Source of the DNA: Pseudomonadota bacterium
GTDB lineage: Bacteria > Pseudomonadota > Gammaproteobacteria > Steroidobacterales > Steroidobacteraceae
Assembly (NCBI GenBank): GCA_023391815.1
Contig: JAEWAF010000136.1
Span: 1 to 64,000, forward strand
Direction of reading: 5' to 3'
Length of the DNA stretch: 64,000 nucleotides
Positions 1-8,181 of this stretch are shown here, piece by piece. The translations under genes and the position numbers were made by a program. The notes under the pieces were generated by a model. The model saw nothing but the letters and a program-made list of their open reading frames with translations, was not told where the DNA came from and did not search any database. Positions within the stretch are counted from its first letter, which is position 1; each line of letters begins with the position of its first letter.

Positions 1-558
1 GGGCGGGCGACCCTCGAGGGTCGCGGCGATTCGGTGCACGATCTGATGGCGGGCGCCGATGGCCGTGTCTCGTTCATTCTGCCGAGTGGACAGGTCAATG
101 CGGCGCTCGCCGAGCTCACGGGTATCAACGTCGCTCGTGGCTTGGGCCTACTGCTGAAAGGAAGCGATGACAAGGCGGCGATTCGCTGCGGAGTGGCTCA
201 GTTCGATGTGAAGGACGGCACGATGAGGGCGGACCATGTAGTGTTCGATACGGAGGATGTGCGCATCACCGGACGCGGCGAGATTCGTCTCGGTCCCGAA
301 GAGCTCGACCTTTCCATCAAGGGCGAGCCGAAGAAAGTTCGGTTTGCGCGCCTGCGCACGCCGGTGGAGGTCAACGGGCATTTGCTCGATCCGAGCATCG
401 GCGTGAATGTGGGCAAGGTGGCGGAGCAGGGCGCGGTCGCGGCCGCACTCGGCGCCGCGCTCACGCCGCTCGCTGCGATCGTGGCTTTCATCGATCCGGG
501 TCTGGCCGAAAACGAGAACTGCGCGGCGCTGTTGCAGGACGCGAAGCCGGAAGCCTGA
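1..558 (+). CDS. AsmA-family protein, C-terminal part (5' end outside window)
   Basis: The reading frame is open from the first base, so the gene begins upstream of the window and only its last 185 codons are visible. The visible part has alternating beta-strand-like segments, with a stretch around TEDVRITGRGEIRLGPEELDLSI that resembles the C-terminal repeat region of AsmA-like proteins, followed by a small Ala-rich hydrophobic stretch (AAALGAALTPLAAIVAFIDPG) near the end. AsmA-like proteins are inner-membrane-anchored periplasmic proteins linked to outer-membrane lipid homeostasis. The assignment rests on the C-terminal pattern only. The next gene on the same strand starts 142 bp later and looks functionally unrelated. 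Confidence 0.6.
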   Translation, partial: GRATLEGRGDSVHDLMAGADGRVSFILPSGQVNAALAELTGINVARGLGLLLKGSDDKAAIRCGVAQFDVKDGTMRADHVVFDTEDVRITGRGEIRLGPEELDLSIKGEPKKVRFARLRTPVEVNGHLLDPSIGVNVGKVAEQGAVAAALGAALTPLAAIVAFIDPGLAENENCAALLQDAKPEA

Positions 559-611
559 TTCAGAGCGCATCCGAAGTCCCTCCCGGCGCTCGTCCGGCCA
601 AACATTTTAGG

Positions 612-625
612 CTTGAAGTTTATGG
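612..625 (+). promoter_or_regulatory. Candidate MarR-type operator (copy 1) before the aryl-CoA cluster
   Basis: The 14-mer CTTGAAGTTTATGG matches CTTAAAATTTATCG at 4883-4896 at 11 of 14 positions. Both copies lie upstream of genes of the same cluster, and the second sits in the promoter that faces the marR gene. A shared MarR operator is an inference from this similarity. Confidence 0.25.
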
Positions 626-642
626 TCGGTGGTCGCATGCTA

Positions 643-665
643 GCCGCGGTTCTGAAGACCGCGGC
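643..665. repeat. Perfect 8-bp inverted repeat in the leader of the aryl-CoA cluster
   Basis: GCCGCGGT, a 7-nt loop, then ACCGCGGC forms a perfect stem 36 bp before the ATG of the monooxygenase gene. No run of T follows, so it is a poor intrinsic terminator. It may be an operator, a leader hairpin or a remnant end of the upstream transcript. Confidence 0.4.
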
Positions 666-700
666 CCCGACTCCAGCGGTCGCCCGGAGGTGGAAAGTCC

Positions 701-3031
701 ATGCGAATCGTGTGCATCGGTGGCGGCCCGGCGGGGCTGTACTTCGCGCTTTTGATGAAGCGCAAGCACCCTGCTCACCGTGTCACGGTGGTCGAGCGCA
801 ACCGTCCCTTCGACACCTTCGGTTGGGGCGTGGTGTTCTCGGATGCCACGATGCAATCGATGCGCAAGTGGGATCCGCCGACCGCGGCCAGCATCGAGGA
901 TGCGTTCAATCATTGGGACGACATCGAGCTGGTCTTCAAGGGGCGGAAGTTGCGCACCAGCGGCCATGGCTTCGTCGGCATCGGCCGCAAGAAGATGCTC
1001 AACATCCTGCAGGATCGCTGCGTGGAGGTGGGCGTCGAGCTGGTGTTCGAGCGCGAGGTCGTGAGCGACGAAGAATTCCCCGACGCCGATCTGATCATCG
1101 CCGCGGACGGCGTGAATTCCAGAATCCGGAACCGCTACACGGACGCGTTCAAGCCCGATCTGCAAGTCCGGCCGAACCGTTACATCTGGCTTGGCACCGA
1201 CAAAACATTCGACGCCTTCACGTTCGATTTCCAGCGCACCAAGCACGGCTGGTTCCAGGCGCACATCTATCGATTCGACGACCGGACCTCGACGTTCATC
1301 GTCGAGACCACCGAGGAAACGTTCAAGGCTCATGGCCTGGATCAGGCGGATCAGGACCAGTCGATCGCCTTCTGTGAACGCGTATTCGCCGAGACCCTCG
1401 GCGGTCATCGCCTCATGACCAACGCGCGCCACCTGCGAGGATCGGCATGGTTGAACTTCAACCGATTGGTGTGCGAGCGCTGGAGTCATTACAACGGCAC
1501 GAGCCATGTGGTGCTCATGGGCGACAGCGCTCACACGGCGCATTTCGCGATCGGTTCGGGCACCAAGCTCGCTATCGACGATGCGATCGAGCTGACCCGT
1601 CAGTTCGACATTGCCGGTCACGAAGTGGAGAAGATTCCGGCCGTGCTCGATGCGTATGAAGAGATTCGACGCGTCGATGTCGCGCGCATCCAGAACGCCG
1701 CGCGTAATGCGATGGAGTGGTTCGAGGTGGTCGGCCACCGGTATGCCGACCAGCTCGAGCCCGAGCAGTTCATGTATTCCATGCTGACTCGTTCGCAACG
1801 AATCAGCCACGAAAATCTGCGACTGCGCGACAAGGCGTGGCTGGAGAACTATGAACGCTGGTTTGCTGCGCGAGCCGGCGTCGAGATCGACAAGAGCGGC
1901 GTGATTCCGCCGCCGATGTTTACTCCGTACCAGGTGCGCGGACTCAAGCTGCACAATCGCATCGTGGTGTCACCGATGGCGATGTATTCGGCCGAGGACG
2001 GCGTTCCCAATGACTTCCATCTGGTTCACTTGGGCGCGCGCGCAATGGGTGGCGCGGCGCTGGTCTTTCCGGAGATGACCTGTACGTCGGCCGATGCTCG
2101 CATCACTCCGGGGTGTCTCGGTTTGTGGAATGACGAGCAGGCTGCGGCCTTTCGACGCATCGTGCAGTACGTGCATCGAGAAACACCGGCCAGGATCGGC
2201 ATGCAGCTCGGTCACGCCGGGCGCAAAGGTGCCACCAAAGTGGCTTGGGAAGGCATCGATCAGCCGTTGGACGCAGGTGCGTGGCCGCTGATCTCCGCAT
2301 CCGCGTTGCCCTATCTGGCGCATTCTGTCGTGCCTCGTGCCATGACGAGGGACGACATGGATCGAGTGGTCGCCGATTTCGTCGCAGCGACACGGCGCGC
2401 CGCCGATGCCGGCTTCGATATCCTGGAGCTGCACGCGGCGCACGGATATCTCTTGTCGAGCTTTCTGTCGCCATTGACGAACCTGCGAGACGACGAATAC
2501 GGCGGCAGTCATGAGAATCGCGCTCGCTTTCCGCTCGAGGTGTTCCAGGCGGTGCGGGCGGCATGGCCCGAGGATCGGCCGATTTCCGTGCGCCTTTCGA
2601 CGCACGACTGGTTCGAAGGTGGCAATACGCCGGAAGATGCAGCGATCTTCGCGCGCATGTTCCGGGACGCGGGCGCGGATCTGATCGATTGTTCCTCCGG
2701 TCAAGTGGTCAAGGAAGAGAAACCGGTCTATGGACGGCTGTTCCAGACTCCGTTCTCCGACAAGATTCGTAACGAGATCGGCGTGCCGACCATCGCCGTC
2801 GGCGCGATCTCCGAAGCGGATCATGCGAATTCCATCATTGCCGCCGGGCGCGCCGACCTGTGCGCGGTGGCACGGCCACACCTGGCGGATCCCTTCTTCG
2901 TGATGCACGAGGCTGCGAAGATCGGCTACCACGCTCAGCCCTGGCCGAAGCAGTATCGTACGGCCCGTGCGCAATATGAGAACAATCTCGCGCGCGCCGC
3001 GGCCGATCTCGCAAACAACGTTCGACGCTAA
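701..3031 (+). CDS. Bifunctional aryl-CoA monooxygenase/reductase (2-aminobenzoyl-CoA or salicylyl-CoA type)
   Basis: This 776-residue fusion has an N-terminal FAD-dependent aromatic hydroxylase. Its dinucleotide motif GGGPAG is near residues 8-13 and its second FAD motif GDSAHTAHFAIG is near 273. From about residue 403 it continues as a complete Old Yellow Enzyme TIM barrel (FTPYQVRGLKLHNRIVVSPM, then LGHAGRKG near 502). This architecture is known from the Azoarcus evansii 2-aminobenzoyl-CoA monooxygenase/reductase, which hydroxylates the ring at C5 and then reduces it. Annotation pipelines call relatives salicylyl-CoA 5-hydroxylase, so the natural substrate is open. The ATG is preceded by GGAGG at 686-690. 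It leads an apparent unit with the glutaryl-CoA dehydrogenase 23 bp downstream. The matching CoA ligase is not in the window. Confidence 0.85.
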   Translation: MRIVCIGGGPAGLYFALLMKRKHPAHRVTVVERNRPFDTFGWGVVFSDATMQSMRKWDPPTAASIEDAFNHWDDIELVFKGRKLRTSGHGFVGIGRKKMLNILQDRCVEVGVELVFEREVVSDEEFPDADLIIAADGVNSRIRNRYTDAFKPDLQVRPNRYIWLGTDKTFDAFTFDFQRTKHGWFQAHIYRFDDRTSTFIVETTEETFKAHGLDQADQDQSIAFCERVFAETLGGHRLMTNARHLRGSAWLNFNRLVCERWSHYNGTSHVVLMGDSAHTAHFAIGSGTKLAIDDAIELTRQFDIAGHEVEKIPAVLDAYEEIRRVDVARIQNAARNAMEWFEVVGHRYADQLEPEQFMYSMLTRSQRISHENLRLRDKAWLENYERWFAARAGVEIDKSGVIPPPMFTPYQVRGLKLHNRIVVSPMAMYSAEDGVPNDFHLVHLGARAMGGAALVFPEMTCTSADARITPGCLGLWNDEQAAAFRRIVQYVHRETPARIGMQLGHAGRKGATKVAWEGIDQPLDAGAWPLISASALPYLAHSVVPRAMTRDDMDRVVADFVAATRRAADAGFDILELHAAHGYLLSSFLSPLTNLRDDEYGGSHENRARFPLEVFQAVRAAWPEDRPISVRLSTHDWFEGGNTPEDAAIFARMFRDAGADLIDCSSGQVVKEEKPVYGRLFQTPFSDKIRNEIGVPTIAVGAISEADHANSIIAAGRADLCAVARPHLADPFFVMHEAAKIGYHAQPWPKQYRTARAQYENNLARAAADLANNVRR

Positions 3032-3054
3032 CGACTAAAGAGGCAACCCGATCT

Positions 3055-4242
3055 ATGCGCGGCTCGAAGGCGCAATTCAATTGGCAGGATCCTTTCGACT
3101 TGAATGCACAGTTGAGCGACGAAGAACGCATGGCAGCCAGCAGCGCGCGTGAGTACGCGCAGGAAAAGCTGCTGCCGCGAGCTCAGCAGGCGTTCCGACA
3201 CGAGCAGACCGATCCCGCCATTTTTCGCGAGATGGGCGAGCTCGGGCTGCTTGGCCCGACCATCCCCGACCGATACGGCGGCGCCGGGCTCAACTATGTC
3301 TCCTATGGCCTGATCGCTCGTGAGATCGAGCGCGTCGACTCGGGCTATCGCTCGATGATGAGCGTGCAGTCCTCGCTGGTCATTCTGCCCATCTACGAGT
3401 TCGGCAGCGAAGCCAACAGGCGCAAGTATCTGCCCGATCTGATCGCCGGCAGGAAGATCGGCTGCTTTGGCTTGACCGAGCCCGATCACGGCTCGGATCC
3501 AGGCTCGATGATCACGCGCGCGCGCAAGATCGACGGCGGCTATCGGCTGACCGGTTCCAAGACCTGGATCACCAACGCACCGATCGCTGACGTGTTCGTC
3601 GTCTGGGCCAAGACCGAAGACGGCCTGATTCGCGGCTTCATTCTGGAGAAAGGCTGGAAGGGCCTGTCCGCTCCAACCATTCACGGCAAGGTCGGTTTGC
3701 GCGCGTCGATCACCGGCCAGATCGTGATGGACGACGTGCTGGTGCCCGAAGAGAACATGTTCGGCACCGTCACCGGATTGAAAGGGCCGTTCACTTGTTT
3801 GAACTCGGCACGCTATGGCATCGCGTGGGGCGCGCTGGGCGCGGCTGAATCCTGTTACGAGACCGCTCGTCAGTACGTGCTGGATCGGAAGCAATTCGGA
3901 CGGCCGCTGGCCGCCAATCAGCTCATCCAGAAGAAGCTTGCCGACATGGCTACGGAGATCGGTCTGGGGCTGCAGGGCTGCCTGCGACTGGGACGGTTGA
4001 AAGACGAGGGGCATCCGCCCGTCGAGCTCACGTCATTCCTCAAACGCAATTCGTGTGGCAAGGCGCTGGACATCGCGCGCACCGCGCGAGACATGCTGGG
4101 TGGCAACGGAATCTCGGATGAGTTTCCCATCGCGCGCCATCTCGTGAATCTGGAGGTCGTGAACACCTACGAAGGCACTCACGACGTGCATGCGCTGATC
4201 ATCGGGCGCGCCATCACCGGAATCGCGGCGTTCTCGAATTGA
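3055..4242 (+). CDS. gcdH: Glutaryl-CoA dehydrogenase
   Basis: The 395-residue protein is a full-length acyl-CoA dehydrogenase of the glutaryl-CoA type. Typical segments are FGLTEPDHGSDPGSM, GSKTWITNAPIADVFVVWAK, the FAD-contacting CFLNSARYGI-like CLNSARYGIAWGALGA, and the C-terminal NTYEGTHDVHALIIGRAITG, in which Glu373 is the expected catalytic base. The family oxidises and decarboxylates glutaryl-CoA to crotonyl-CoA in the cytoplasm, using electron-transfer flavoprotein. It lies 23 bp after the monooxygenase gene. Glutaryl-CoA (or a close homologue) is a sensible end product of ring opening and beta-oxidation, so it fits as the exit step of this pathway, although it could also serve lysine or tryptophan breakdown. 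Confidence 0.93.
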   Translation: MRGSKAQFNWQDPFDLNAQLSDEERMAASSAREYAQEKLLPRAQQAFRHEQTDPAIFREMGELGLLGPTIPDRYGGAGLNYVSYGLIAREIERVDSGYRSMMSVQSSLVILPIYEFGSEANRRKYLPDLIAGRKIGCFGLTEPDHGSDPGSMITRARKIDGGYRLTGSKTWITNAPIADVFVVWAKTEDGLIRGFILEKGWKGLSAPTIHGKVGLRASITGQIVMDDVLVPEENMFGTVTGLKGPFTCLNSARYGIAWGALGAAESCYETARQYVLDRKQFGRPLAANQLIQKKLADMATEIGLGLQGCLRLGRLKDEGHPPVELTSFLKRNSCGKALDIARTARDMLGGNGISDEFPIARHLVNLEVVNTYEGTHDVHALIIGRAITGIAAFSN

Positions 4243-4258
4243 GTGTCGTAGGGCCGGG

Positions 4259-4756
4259 TCAGACCGGGTTTTCGTCGATGGAATGGCGCACGGTGGCGAG
4301 CAGCTTCATCAGCTGCTCCATCTGCGCGTCGGTGACGCCGGCGAACATGCGATCGACCCACTCTTCGTGCTTGCGGGCCATGCGTTGGAACGCCTCGCGA
4401 CCTTTGCGAGTGAGCCGCACCGTGGCGATGCGTCGGTCCTCGGATTCGGCCGTGCGAACGACCAGCAACTCCTCGATCAGGCGATTGACGATGCCAGTGA
4501 CGTTTCCGTTCGAAACCAGCAGCGCCGCGGACAGCTGGCTCATGGTGAGGCCATCGGGCTCGCGCTCGAGCGCCGCGAGCACGTCGAAGCGCGGCAGTGT
4601 GGTATCGAATTCTTCTTCGAGCCGCGTCCGGACGCGCCGCTCGATGATCATCGAGCAGCTCAGCAGCCGAAGCCACAATCGCAGCGAGGTCTTGCTGTGA
4701 GGAGCCCCGCCGAGTTTTTCGGCGAAGGCGCGGGGTGCCGCGGTGGGAGTCGTCAT
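4259..4756 (-). CDS. MarR-family transcriptional regulator
   Basis: The 165-residue protein has the MarR winged helix: a dimerisation helix (SLRLWLRLLSCSMIIERRVR), the recognition region MSQLSAALLVSNGNVTGIVNRL near residues 71-92, and the wing RTAESEDRRIATVRLTRKG. MarR proteins commonly repress catabolic operons and release DNA when they bind an aromatic acid or its CoA ester. The gene sits inside the aryl-CoA cluster, convergent with gcdH (16 bp apart) and divergent from the SDR gene with a 179-bp spacer that holds a good sigma-70 promoter. It is therefore the likely local repressor; the effector is unknown. Confidence 0.88.
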   Translation of the reverse strand: MTTPTAAPRAFAEKLGGAPHSKTSLRLWLRLLSCSMIIERRVRTRLEEEFDTTLPRFDVLAALEREPDGLTMSQLSAALLVSNGNVTGIVNRLIEELLVVRTAESEDRRIATVRLTRKGREAFQRMARKHEEWVDRMFAGVTDAQMEQLMKLLATVRHSIDENPV

Positions 4757-4876
4757 GGATGAATTGCGGCCGCTCGGGCAGCTCTCCGGAATGGCGCTTG
4801 AGGGACTGTTCGCATGCTAAAAGAGTTGCGCGATAGCGGCAACGCCTGCATGCGGAGGGGCCGGTCGCGAAGAAAG

Positions 4877-4906
4877 TTGACACTTAAAATTTATCGCTCG
4901 TACTAT
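4877..4906 (+). promoter_or_regulatory. Sigma-70 promoter for the SDR-crotonase-ACAD-Rid-OYE operon
   Basis: TTGACA (4877-4882) is followed by an 18-bp spacer and TACTAT (4901-4906). Transcription would start near 4913, just ahead of the GTG at 4936, which argues against the upstream TTG at 4909 as a start. The spacer holds the candidate MarR-operator motif at 4883-4896. Confidence 0.6.
4883..4896 (+). promoter_or_regulatory. Candidate MarR-type operator (copy 2), inside the promoter spacer
   Basis: CTTAAAATTTATCG lies between the -35 and -10 elements, where a bound repressor would block RNA polymerase. It matches the motif at 612-625 at 11 of 14 positions. The assignment to the neighbouring MarR protein is inferred. 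Confidence 0.3.
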
Positions 4907-4935
4907 GATTGCGTCCCGACGCGGATGGGTGTCCT

Positions 4936-5718
4936 GTGAGCGCGAACCAACAACTTCTATCGGGTAGGCACGCGCTAGTCACCGGGGCGAGCCGAGGCAT
5001 CGGTCTTGTTATCGCGCAGCGGCTGTTGAGTGAAGGGGCACGCGTTACGTTGCTCGGTCGGCAACCGACGAGTGTCGTCGCTGCCGCCGGCAAGCTGAGT
5101 CGGAAAGATTGTTACGCAGTGGCCGCCGATGTCGGCAATGCCGATCAGATGCGCGCGGCCCTCCAGGATGCAGACAATCATTTCGGGCCGATCGATATCC
5201 TGGTGAACAACGCCGGCCAGGCCACGAGCGCGCCGTTGCACAAGATGGACGATGCGCTCTGGAGCTCGATGTTGGCGGTGAATCTCACCGGCACGTACAA
5301 CGGCATGCGCCTGGTCCTGCCATCGATGTTGGAACGAAACTTCGGCCGCATCGTGAATGTGGCGAGCACCGCGGGCCTGAAAGGGTATCCCTACGTCTCG
5401 GCATATAGCGCGGCCAAACACGGCGTGATCGGTCTCACTCGTTCGGTTGCGCTCGAAGTCGCGAGCCGGAATATCACGGTGAATGCGGTCTGTCCCGGTT
5501 ACACCGATACAGACATCGTGCGCGAGACCATCGGTAACATCCAGGCCAAGACCGGTCGCTCGGAAGGCGAGGCGATGGCGGTGTTGGTCGCCAACAATCC
5601 GCAACGTCGTTTGATCCGGTGCGAGGAAGTGGCGAATGCGGTCGCCTGGCTGTGTTTGCCGGGCAGCGAAAGCGTCACCGGTCAGAGCATCGCGGTGGCC
5701 GGCGGCGAAGTCATGTAA
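4936..5718 (+). CDS. SDR-family dehydrogenase, likely 3-hydroxyacyl-CoA dehydrogenase of the aryl-CoA pathway
   Basis: The 260-residue protein is a classical short-chain dehydrogenase: cofactor motif TGASRGIG near residues 15-22, the NNAG motif, and the active-site YSAAK with Tyr157 and Lys161. The GTG at 4936 is preferred because the strong promoter ends only about 30 bp upstream and the protein then begins right before the Rossmann fold. It is the first gene of a five-gene operon and is followed by a crotonase after 38 bp. By context it probably oxidises a hydroxyacyl-CoA (or alicyclic hydroxy-CoA) intermediate. The sequence alone would also allow a 3-oxoacyl-ACP reductase-like role. Confidence 0.82.
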   Translation: MSANQQLLSGRHALVTGASRGIGLVIAQRLLSEGARVTLLGRQPTSVVAAAGKLSRKDCYAVAADVGNADQMRAALQDADNHFGPIDILVNNAGQATSAPLHKMDDALWSSMLAVNLTGTYNGMRLVLPSMLERNFGRIVNVASTAGLKGYPYVSAYSAAKHGVIGLTRSVALEVASRNITVNAVCPGYTDTDIVRETIGNIQAKTGRSEGEAMAVLVANNPQRRLIRCEEVANAVAWLCLPGSESVTGQSIAVAGGEVM

Positions 5719-5756
5719 CAGTTCGCGCCGGCGTGCCGGCGCGATGGCGAGGGCGT

Positions 5757-6581
5757 ATGAGCTTCACTCAACTCGATGTGTCCGACTACCGGGCCGAACA
5801 TTTCCTGTGGCGGGTGGAGCAGGGCGTCGGCTACGTGACGCTGAACATTCCCGAGCGCAAGAACCCGCTGACCTTCGATTCATACGCCGAGCTGCGCGAT
5901 CTGTTCCGCAACCTGGTCTACGACCGGAACATCCGCGTCATCGTCATCGACGGCGCCGGTGACAACTTCTGTTCCGGCGGCGACGTGCACGACATCATCG
6001 GCCCGCTCACCCGCATGACCATGCCCGAGCTGCTGACGTTTACGCGCATGACGGGCGATCTGGTCAAAGCGATTCGCGCTTGCCCGCAAGTCGTGATCTC
6101 TGCGGTGGACGGCATCTGCGCGGGCGCCGGTGCAATCATCGCCATGGTGTCGGACATGCGCATCGGCACGCCTCGAGCGAAGACCGCATTTCTGTTCACA
6201 CGCGTCGGTCTCGCGGGTTGTGACATGGGCGCGTGCGCCATCCTGCCGCGCTTGATCGGGCAGGGCCGGGCGGCGGAGTTGATGTTCACCGGCCGCCCGA
6301 TGACGGCGGAAGAAGGCGAACGGTGGGGCTTTTTCAATCAGCTCGTCGCCGCCGAACAACTGCTGCCGGAAGCGACGCGACTCGCGCGCAGTCTCGCCAC
6401 CGGTCCGATGTTCGCGCACAGCATGACCAAGAACATGCTCAACCAGGAATGGAATATGAGCATCGAGCAGGCGTTGGAAGCTGAGGCCCAGGCGCAGGCC
6501 ATCTGTATGCAGACCGAAGATTTCCGTCGCGCGTTCGATGCCTTCGCGGCCAAGCGCAAGCCGGAGTTCGTCGGCAAATGA
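5757..6581 (+). CDS. Enoyl-CoA hydratase/isomerase (crotonase) family protein lacking both usual hydratase glutamates
   Basis: The 274-residue protein has the crotonase fold: CoA/oxyanion-hole segments NFCSGGDVHDI and DGICAGAGAIIAMVSDMRIG. By hand alignment the two glutamates of rat-type enoyl-CoA hydratase (in GGGCELAM and FGQPE) are replaced here (GAGAIIAM, FLFTRVGLAGCDMG). It may therefore catalyse another crotonase reaction, for example hydrolytic ring opening as in BadI-like enzymes; this is inference. The ATG at 5757 is used because it follows GCGAGGGC. An upstream in-frame extension would overlap the SDR gene and is unlikely. The stop overlaps the next ATG in ATGA. Confidence 0.85.
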   Translation: MSFTQLDVSDYRAEHFLWRVEQGVGYVTLNIPERKNPLTFDSYAELRDLFRNLVYDRNIRVIVIDGAGDNFCSGGDVHDIIGPLTRMTMPELLTFTRMTGDLVKAIRACPQVVISAVDGICAGAGAIIAMVSDMRIGTPRAKTAFLFTRVGLAGCDMGACAILPRLIGQGRAAELMFTGRPMTAEEGERWGFFNQLVAAEQLLPEATRLARSLATGPMFAHSMTKNMLNQEWNMSIEQALEAEAQAQAICMQTEDFRRAFDAFAAKRKPEFVGK

Positions 6582-7774
6582 ACACGTGCATCGATCTGAG
6601 CGAACGACTGAGCTGGCCATTCTTCGGTCCCGAGCATCGGACGCTGGCCGATCTGGTCACGACCTGGAGCGCCGAACATCTCGCCGACGACACGCATGGC
6701 GAGTCGCGCGCCGAAGTCGATGCCCAAGCGCGCAAGTTCGTTACGGCACTCGGTAAGGCCGGCATCACGCGCTACTGTGTCCGAGCCGATCAGGGCGGTG
6801 CACTCGAAGAATTCGATGCCCGCGCGATTTGTTTGATCCGGGAAACGCTCGCCTATCACGACGGCCTCGCGGACTTCGCGTTCGCGATGCAGGGCTTGGG
6901 CAGCGGTTCGCTCTCAATCGCCGGCGATGCGAGCCTGCAGGGGCGGTACCTGCCGAAAGTGGCCAACGGCGAGGCAATCTCAGCATTCGCGCTGTCCGAG
7001 CCGGATGCAGGTTCGGACGTTGCAGCCATGCAGACATCGGCGCGCCTCGATGGCGACCACTATGTGTTGAATGGGACCAAGACCTGGATCTCGAACGGCG
7101 GCATTGCAAACATCTATTGCGTGTTCGCTCGGACCACGCCGGGTCAGAAGCGAGTCGACGGCACCATCGGCGCGCAAGGCATCAGTGCATTTCTGGTCGA
7201 GCCCGACGATCCAGGCTTCAGTGTCGAGCGGCGCATCGACGTGATCGCTCCGCACCCGCTGGGCACGTTGCGATTCAACGAATGCCGTATTCCAGCGACA
7301 CGGCGTATCGGGGCCGAGGGCGAAGGATTCAAGATTGCCATGCGCACGCTGGATATCTTTCGTGCGTCGGTAGCAGCCGCGGCCTTGGGCTTCGCGCGTC
7401 GCGCGTTGGATGAAGCAATTGCTTATTCGCGGCAGCGTCAGATGTTCGGCAAGACACTCGCTGATTTTCAGCTGACTCAAGCGGCCATTGCCGAGATGGC
7501 CACTGCGATCGACGCCGCCGCGTTGTTGACATATCGAGCTGCCTGGCAACGTGACACCGGCCAGCCTGTGACCAGGAGCGCGGCGATGGCAAAGATGACC
7601 GCCACCGAGAGTGCGCAAACAGTGATCGATCGCGCCGTACAGATGTTCGGCGGACGCGGCGTCGTGCATGGCGCGGTTGTCGAACGTTTGTATCGTGACA
7701 TTCGTGCCTTACGCATCTACGAAGGTGCGACGGAGGTACAGAAGCTGATCATTGCCCGCGAGGTTTTGAAATGA
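6578..7774 (+). CDS. Acyl-CoA dehydrogenase
   Basis: The 398-residue protein has the standard acyl-CoA dehydrogenase plan: FALSEPDAGSDVAAMQT, LNGTKTWISNGGIANIYCVFART, a central beta domain, and the C-terminal helical domain with YSRQRQMFGKTLADFQL and IYEGATEVQKLIIAREVL, where Glu382 is the expected base. It works in the cytoplasm with electron-transfer flavoprotein. It starts inside the stop codon of the crotonase gene (ATGA) and ends inside the start of the Rid gene, so it is translationally coupled on both sides. It probably oxidises an alicyclic or dicarboxylic CoA intermediate of the same pathway; the exact substrate cannot be read from sequence. Confidence 0.9.
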   Translation: MNTCIDLSERLSWPFFGPEHRTLADLVTTWSAEHLADDTHGESRAEVDAQARKFVTALGKAGITRYCVRADQGGALEEFDARAICLIRETLAYHDGLADFAFAMQGLGSGSLSIAGDASLQGRYLPKVANGEAISAFALSEPDAGSDVAAMQTSARLDGDHYVLNGTKTWISNGGIANIYCVFARTTPGQKRVDGTIGAQGISAFLVEPDDPGFSVERRIDVIAPHPLGTLRFNECRIPATRRIGAEGEGFKIAMRTLDIFRASVAAAALGFARRALDEAIAYSRQRQMFGKTLADFQLTQAAIAEMATAIDAAALLTYRAAWQRDTGQPVTRSAAMAKMTATESAQTVIDRAVQMFGGRGVVHGAVVERLYRDIRALRIYEGATEVQKLIIAREVLK

Positions 7775-8172
7775 CCCTCCAAGTACTGCAACCCGCCGGC
7801 TGGCCGCGTCCGAAGGGCTATGCCAACGGTATCGTGGCGGAAGGCCGCCAGGTGTTCGTGGCGGGACAGGTCGGTTGGGATGAGCAGCAGCGCTTCGCCG
7901 AAGGCATGGCGGGCCAGGTCCGCCAGACTCTGAAAAATATCGTCGCTGTGTTGAAAGAAGCCGGCGCCGGGCCGGAGCACATCGTGCGTCTCACCTGGTA
8001 TGTGACCAGTCGGGACGAGTATTACGCCGAGCTGGCTCAGATCGGCGCGGCCTATCGCGAAGTGCTCGGTCGAAACTTCCCGGCGATGGCGGTCGTGCAG
8101 GTGGTCGCGCTGATGGAAGCGCAGGCCAAAGTGGAGATCGAAGCGACCGCGGTCATTCCCTACGCCCGTTGA
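7771..8172 (+). CDS. Rid-family (RidA/YjgF-like) protein
   Basis: The 133-residue protein has the compact Rid fold, with VAEGRQVFVAGQVGWDE, a central NIVAVLKEAGAGPEHIVRLTWYV and the C-terminal VEIEATAVIPYAR. RidA proteins hydrolyse reactive enamines and imines. By hand alignment the arginine needed for 2-aminoacrylate deamination in the RidA subfamily (Arg105 in E. coli) is not conserved here (QVVALMEAQAKVEIEA), so this is another Rid subfamily and its reaction is uncertain. It overlaps the acyl-CoA dehydrogenase by ATGA and precedes an OYE gene by 9 bp. Hydrolysing an imine or enamine formed from an aminated ring is an attractive but unproven role. Confidence 0.85.
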   Translation: MTLQVLQPAGWPRPKGYANGIVAEGRQVFVAGQVGWDEQQRFAEGMAGQVRQTLKNIVAVLKEAGAGPEHIVRLTWYVTSRDEYYAELAQIGAAYREVLGRNFPAMAVVQVVALMEAQAKVEIEATAVIPYAR

Positions 8173-8181
8173 CGGACCGAA

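Noticed and set aside
643..665. Hairpin as an intrinsic terminator of the AsmA-like gene
   Set aside because: The stem is perfect but there is no downstream T-run; left as an inverted repeat of unknown role.
620..1954. 444-codon open frame antisense to the monooxygenase gene
   Set aside because: It lies opposite a clearly identified enzyme, has no recognisable motif, and long antisense frames are expected in GC-rich coding DNA.
4909..4935. TTG start and nine-residue extension for the SDR gene
   Set aside because: It would begin at or before the transcription start predicted from TTGACA-N18-TACTAT; the GTG at 4936 fits better.
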